From: Arcobacteraceae bacterium
Lineage (GTDB): Bacteria; Campylobacterota; Campylobacteria; Campylobacterales; Arcobacteraceae
Reading direction: 5' to 3'
NCBI GenBank assembly: GCA_021107755.1
Contig: JAIOSF010000012.1
Span: 1-64,000, forward strand
DNA: 64,000 bases
The notes under the pieces: generated by a model
What the model saw: the letters and a program-made list of their open reading frames with translations, nothing else
Told to the model about the DNA's origin: nothing
Databases searched by the model: none
Translations under genes and position numbers: made by a program
Shown: piece after piece, positions 62,903 through 64,000 of the stretch
Layout: each line of letters starts with the position of its first letter
How positions within the stretch are numbered: the stretch's first letter is position 1

Positions 62903-63931
62903 ATGTCAGCAATACAAAGAGTAAAAGAAGCAATAGAAGAGATCAAAAAAGGCAATATGGTAATAATGCTTGATGATGAAGATAGAGAAAATGAGGGAGA
63001 CTTAGTATACGCAGCTGCTTTAAGTGATGATAAAAAAGTAAACTTTATGGCAAGTCATGCAAAAGGATTGATCTGTGTAGCAGTTTCAAAAGAAACTGCA
63101 CTTAGACTAGATTTAAATCCAATGGTAGCAAGTAATACTTCTTCGTATGAAACAGCATTTACAGTTTCTGTAGATTGCGCAAAAGCTAGTACAGGGATTA
63201 GTGCCCAAGAGAGAGATGACACTATAAAAATACTTGCAAATCCAATTAGTAATACAACTGAATTAGTAAGACCTGGACATATTTTTCCACTCATAGCTAA
63301 AGATGGTGGTGTTTTAGTACGAACTGGTCATACAGAAGGTAGTATGGACCTTTGTAAACTAGCTGGACTTGCAGGTGAAGCTGTAATTTGTGAAATCATG
63401 AAAGATGATGGAACTATGGCTAGACGAGATGATCTTGATATCTTTGCAAAAAAACATGATATGAAACAGGTATATATATCTGATTTAGTTGAATACAGAA
63501 TGGCTCATGAATGTTTAGTTGAAGAGATTTCACAAGAGAATGTAACATTTTTTGAAAAAAAGGTTGAAAAAAGAATATTTAAAGATCACTTAAATAATCA
63601 ACATACTGTTATAGTATTTGGCTCACTAGAAGAGACTAGTTTAGTAAAATTTCATAATGTTGAGCCTGATATCAACCTATTTTTAAATAACGATAAACTC
63701 AATTCAATGTTAAAAGCTATAAATTTTTTAGAAAGTAAAGGTGGTGTTTTAATCTTTTTAGATAATACCCATGAAAATAAAGAGACTATGAAAGATTTTG
63801 GTATTGGAGCTCAAATACTTAATACCCTTGGTGTAAAAGAGATTAAACTTCTGACAAGTGGAGGAAAGTACTCTTTTGTAGGGCTCACTGGTTTTGGACT
63901 TACTATAAAAGAAGAGATCCCTATCTCTTAA
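62903..63931 (+). CDS. ribB: 3,4-dihydroxy-2-butanone-4-phosphate synthase RibB with GTP-cyclohydrolase-II-like tail
   Basis: 342 residues from the ATG at 62903 (an earlier ATG precedes the -10 box). Residues 1-205 are RibB: MLDDEDRENEGDLVYAA, ASHAKGLICVAV, RPGHIFPL, RTGHTEGSMDLCKLAGL and CEIMKDDGTMAR. It converts ribulose 5-phosphate into the four-carbon riboflavin precursor. The last 130 residues resemble the GTP cyclohydrolase II domain of RibBA, but the zinc cysteines (C-x10-C-x-C) are absent and the domain is short, so it is probably inactive, as in other Campylobacterota. Confidence 0.92.
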   Translation: MSAIQRVKEAIEEIKKGNMVIMLDDEDRENEGDLVYAAALSDDKKVNFMASHAKGLICVAVSKETALRLDLNPMVASNTSSYETAFTVSVDCAKASTGISAQERDDTIKILANPISNTTELVRPGHIFPLIAKDGGVLVRTGHTEGSMDLCKLAGLAGEAVICEIMKDDGTMARRDDLDIFAKKHDMKQVYISDLVEYRMAHECLVEEISQENVTFFEKKVEKRIFKDHLNNQHTVIVFGSLEETSLVKFHNVEPDINLFLNNDKLNSMLKAINFLESKGGVLIFLDNTHENKETMKDFGIGAQILNTLGVKEIKLLTSGGKYSFVGLTGFGLTIKEEIPIS

Positions 63932-64000
63932 AAATCAATATCTTACTCTTTTAGGTAATTATGTTCATACTATAGGAGAACATAATTACTTTTCCTATAT

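Overview
This AT-rich window looks like a chromosomal segment of a free-living Campylobacterota bacterium, most likely Arcobacteraceae-like. I infer this from the low-GC codon use, the gene content (nif genes, HypA-F, CysDNH with an APS-type reductase, many c-di-GMP and histidine-kinase sensors) and the general look of the proteins; no marker gene proves it. There are no rRNA genes. Two tRNA genes (initiator Met and Gln) lie at the right end. No gene-free stretch exceeds about 300 bases; the longest is 41984-42248.

Left third (1-26650): a dispersed nitrogen-fixation region. Minus-strand genes are the nifS start, a short nifQ-like gene, a frameshifted flavodiiron gene (fprA), a nifX-like gene, and a small operon of nifX-like, cowN and a HicB/Sel1/NifU-C fusion; nifE is on the plus strand. 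Each of these four nif units is preceded by a sigma-54-type element (GG-N10-GC). Between them sit hemD, sfsA, a TonB-receptor/periplasmic-protein/diguanylate-cyclase operon, a defence and toxin-antitoxin cassette (HNH nuclease, large ABC-type ATPase, HEPN-like protein, DUF2442-RHH and DUF4160), and an operon of two giant hybrid histidine kinases enclosing a monoheme cytochrome.

Middle (26650-44750): an SDR/DUF2867 gene, hypF, a triple rhodanese, mnmA, and then a complete assimilatory sulfur block: metY, a cysteine-desulfurase-like enzyme, cysK, an Rrf2 regulator, cysI, cysN, cysD, cysH, a DUF2061 protein, siroheme synthase and a YeeE-type thiosulfate transporter. Four promoters in this block share a 12-base core (TTACTTGACATT) that includes the -35 hexamer, including a perfect 22-bp inverted repeat between the divergent cysG and yeeE. 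This looks like one Rrf2-controlled regulon. CysH carries the CC and CxxC cysteines of a [4Fe-4S] APS reductase and no APS kinase is seen, so the inferred route is sulfate, APS, sulfite, sulfide, cysteine or homocysteine.

Right third (44750-64000): a NiFe-hydrogenase maturation cluster (hupE, a NicO-type transporter fused to a cytochrome c'-like tail, hypB, hypC, hypD, later hypE and hypA) interrupted by a VapBC-like toxin-antitoxin pair, a MazG-like gene, an acyl-CoA-dehydrogenase-like protein, an orphan FetB-type permease, an HD-GYP response regulator with a tandem-CZB histidine kinase, and a LOG protein. After it come a Na/Pi cotransporter, a GGDEF-EAL protein, a two-domain rhodanese, a 45-residue small ORF, the two tRNAs and ribB. 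Hydrogenase and nitrogenase structural genes are not in the window.

The best candidates for something undescribed are the HEPN-like/ATPase/HNH cassette, the HicB-Sel1-NifU fusion in the cowN operon, the TonB-receptor/diguanylate-cyclase operon, the kinase-cytochrome-kinase operon, the NicO-cytochrome fusion and the tandem-CZB kinase.
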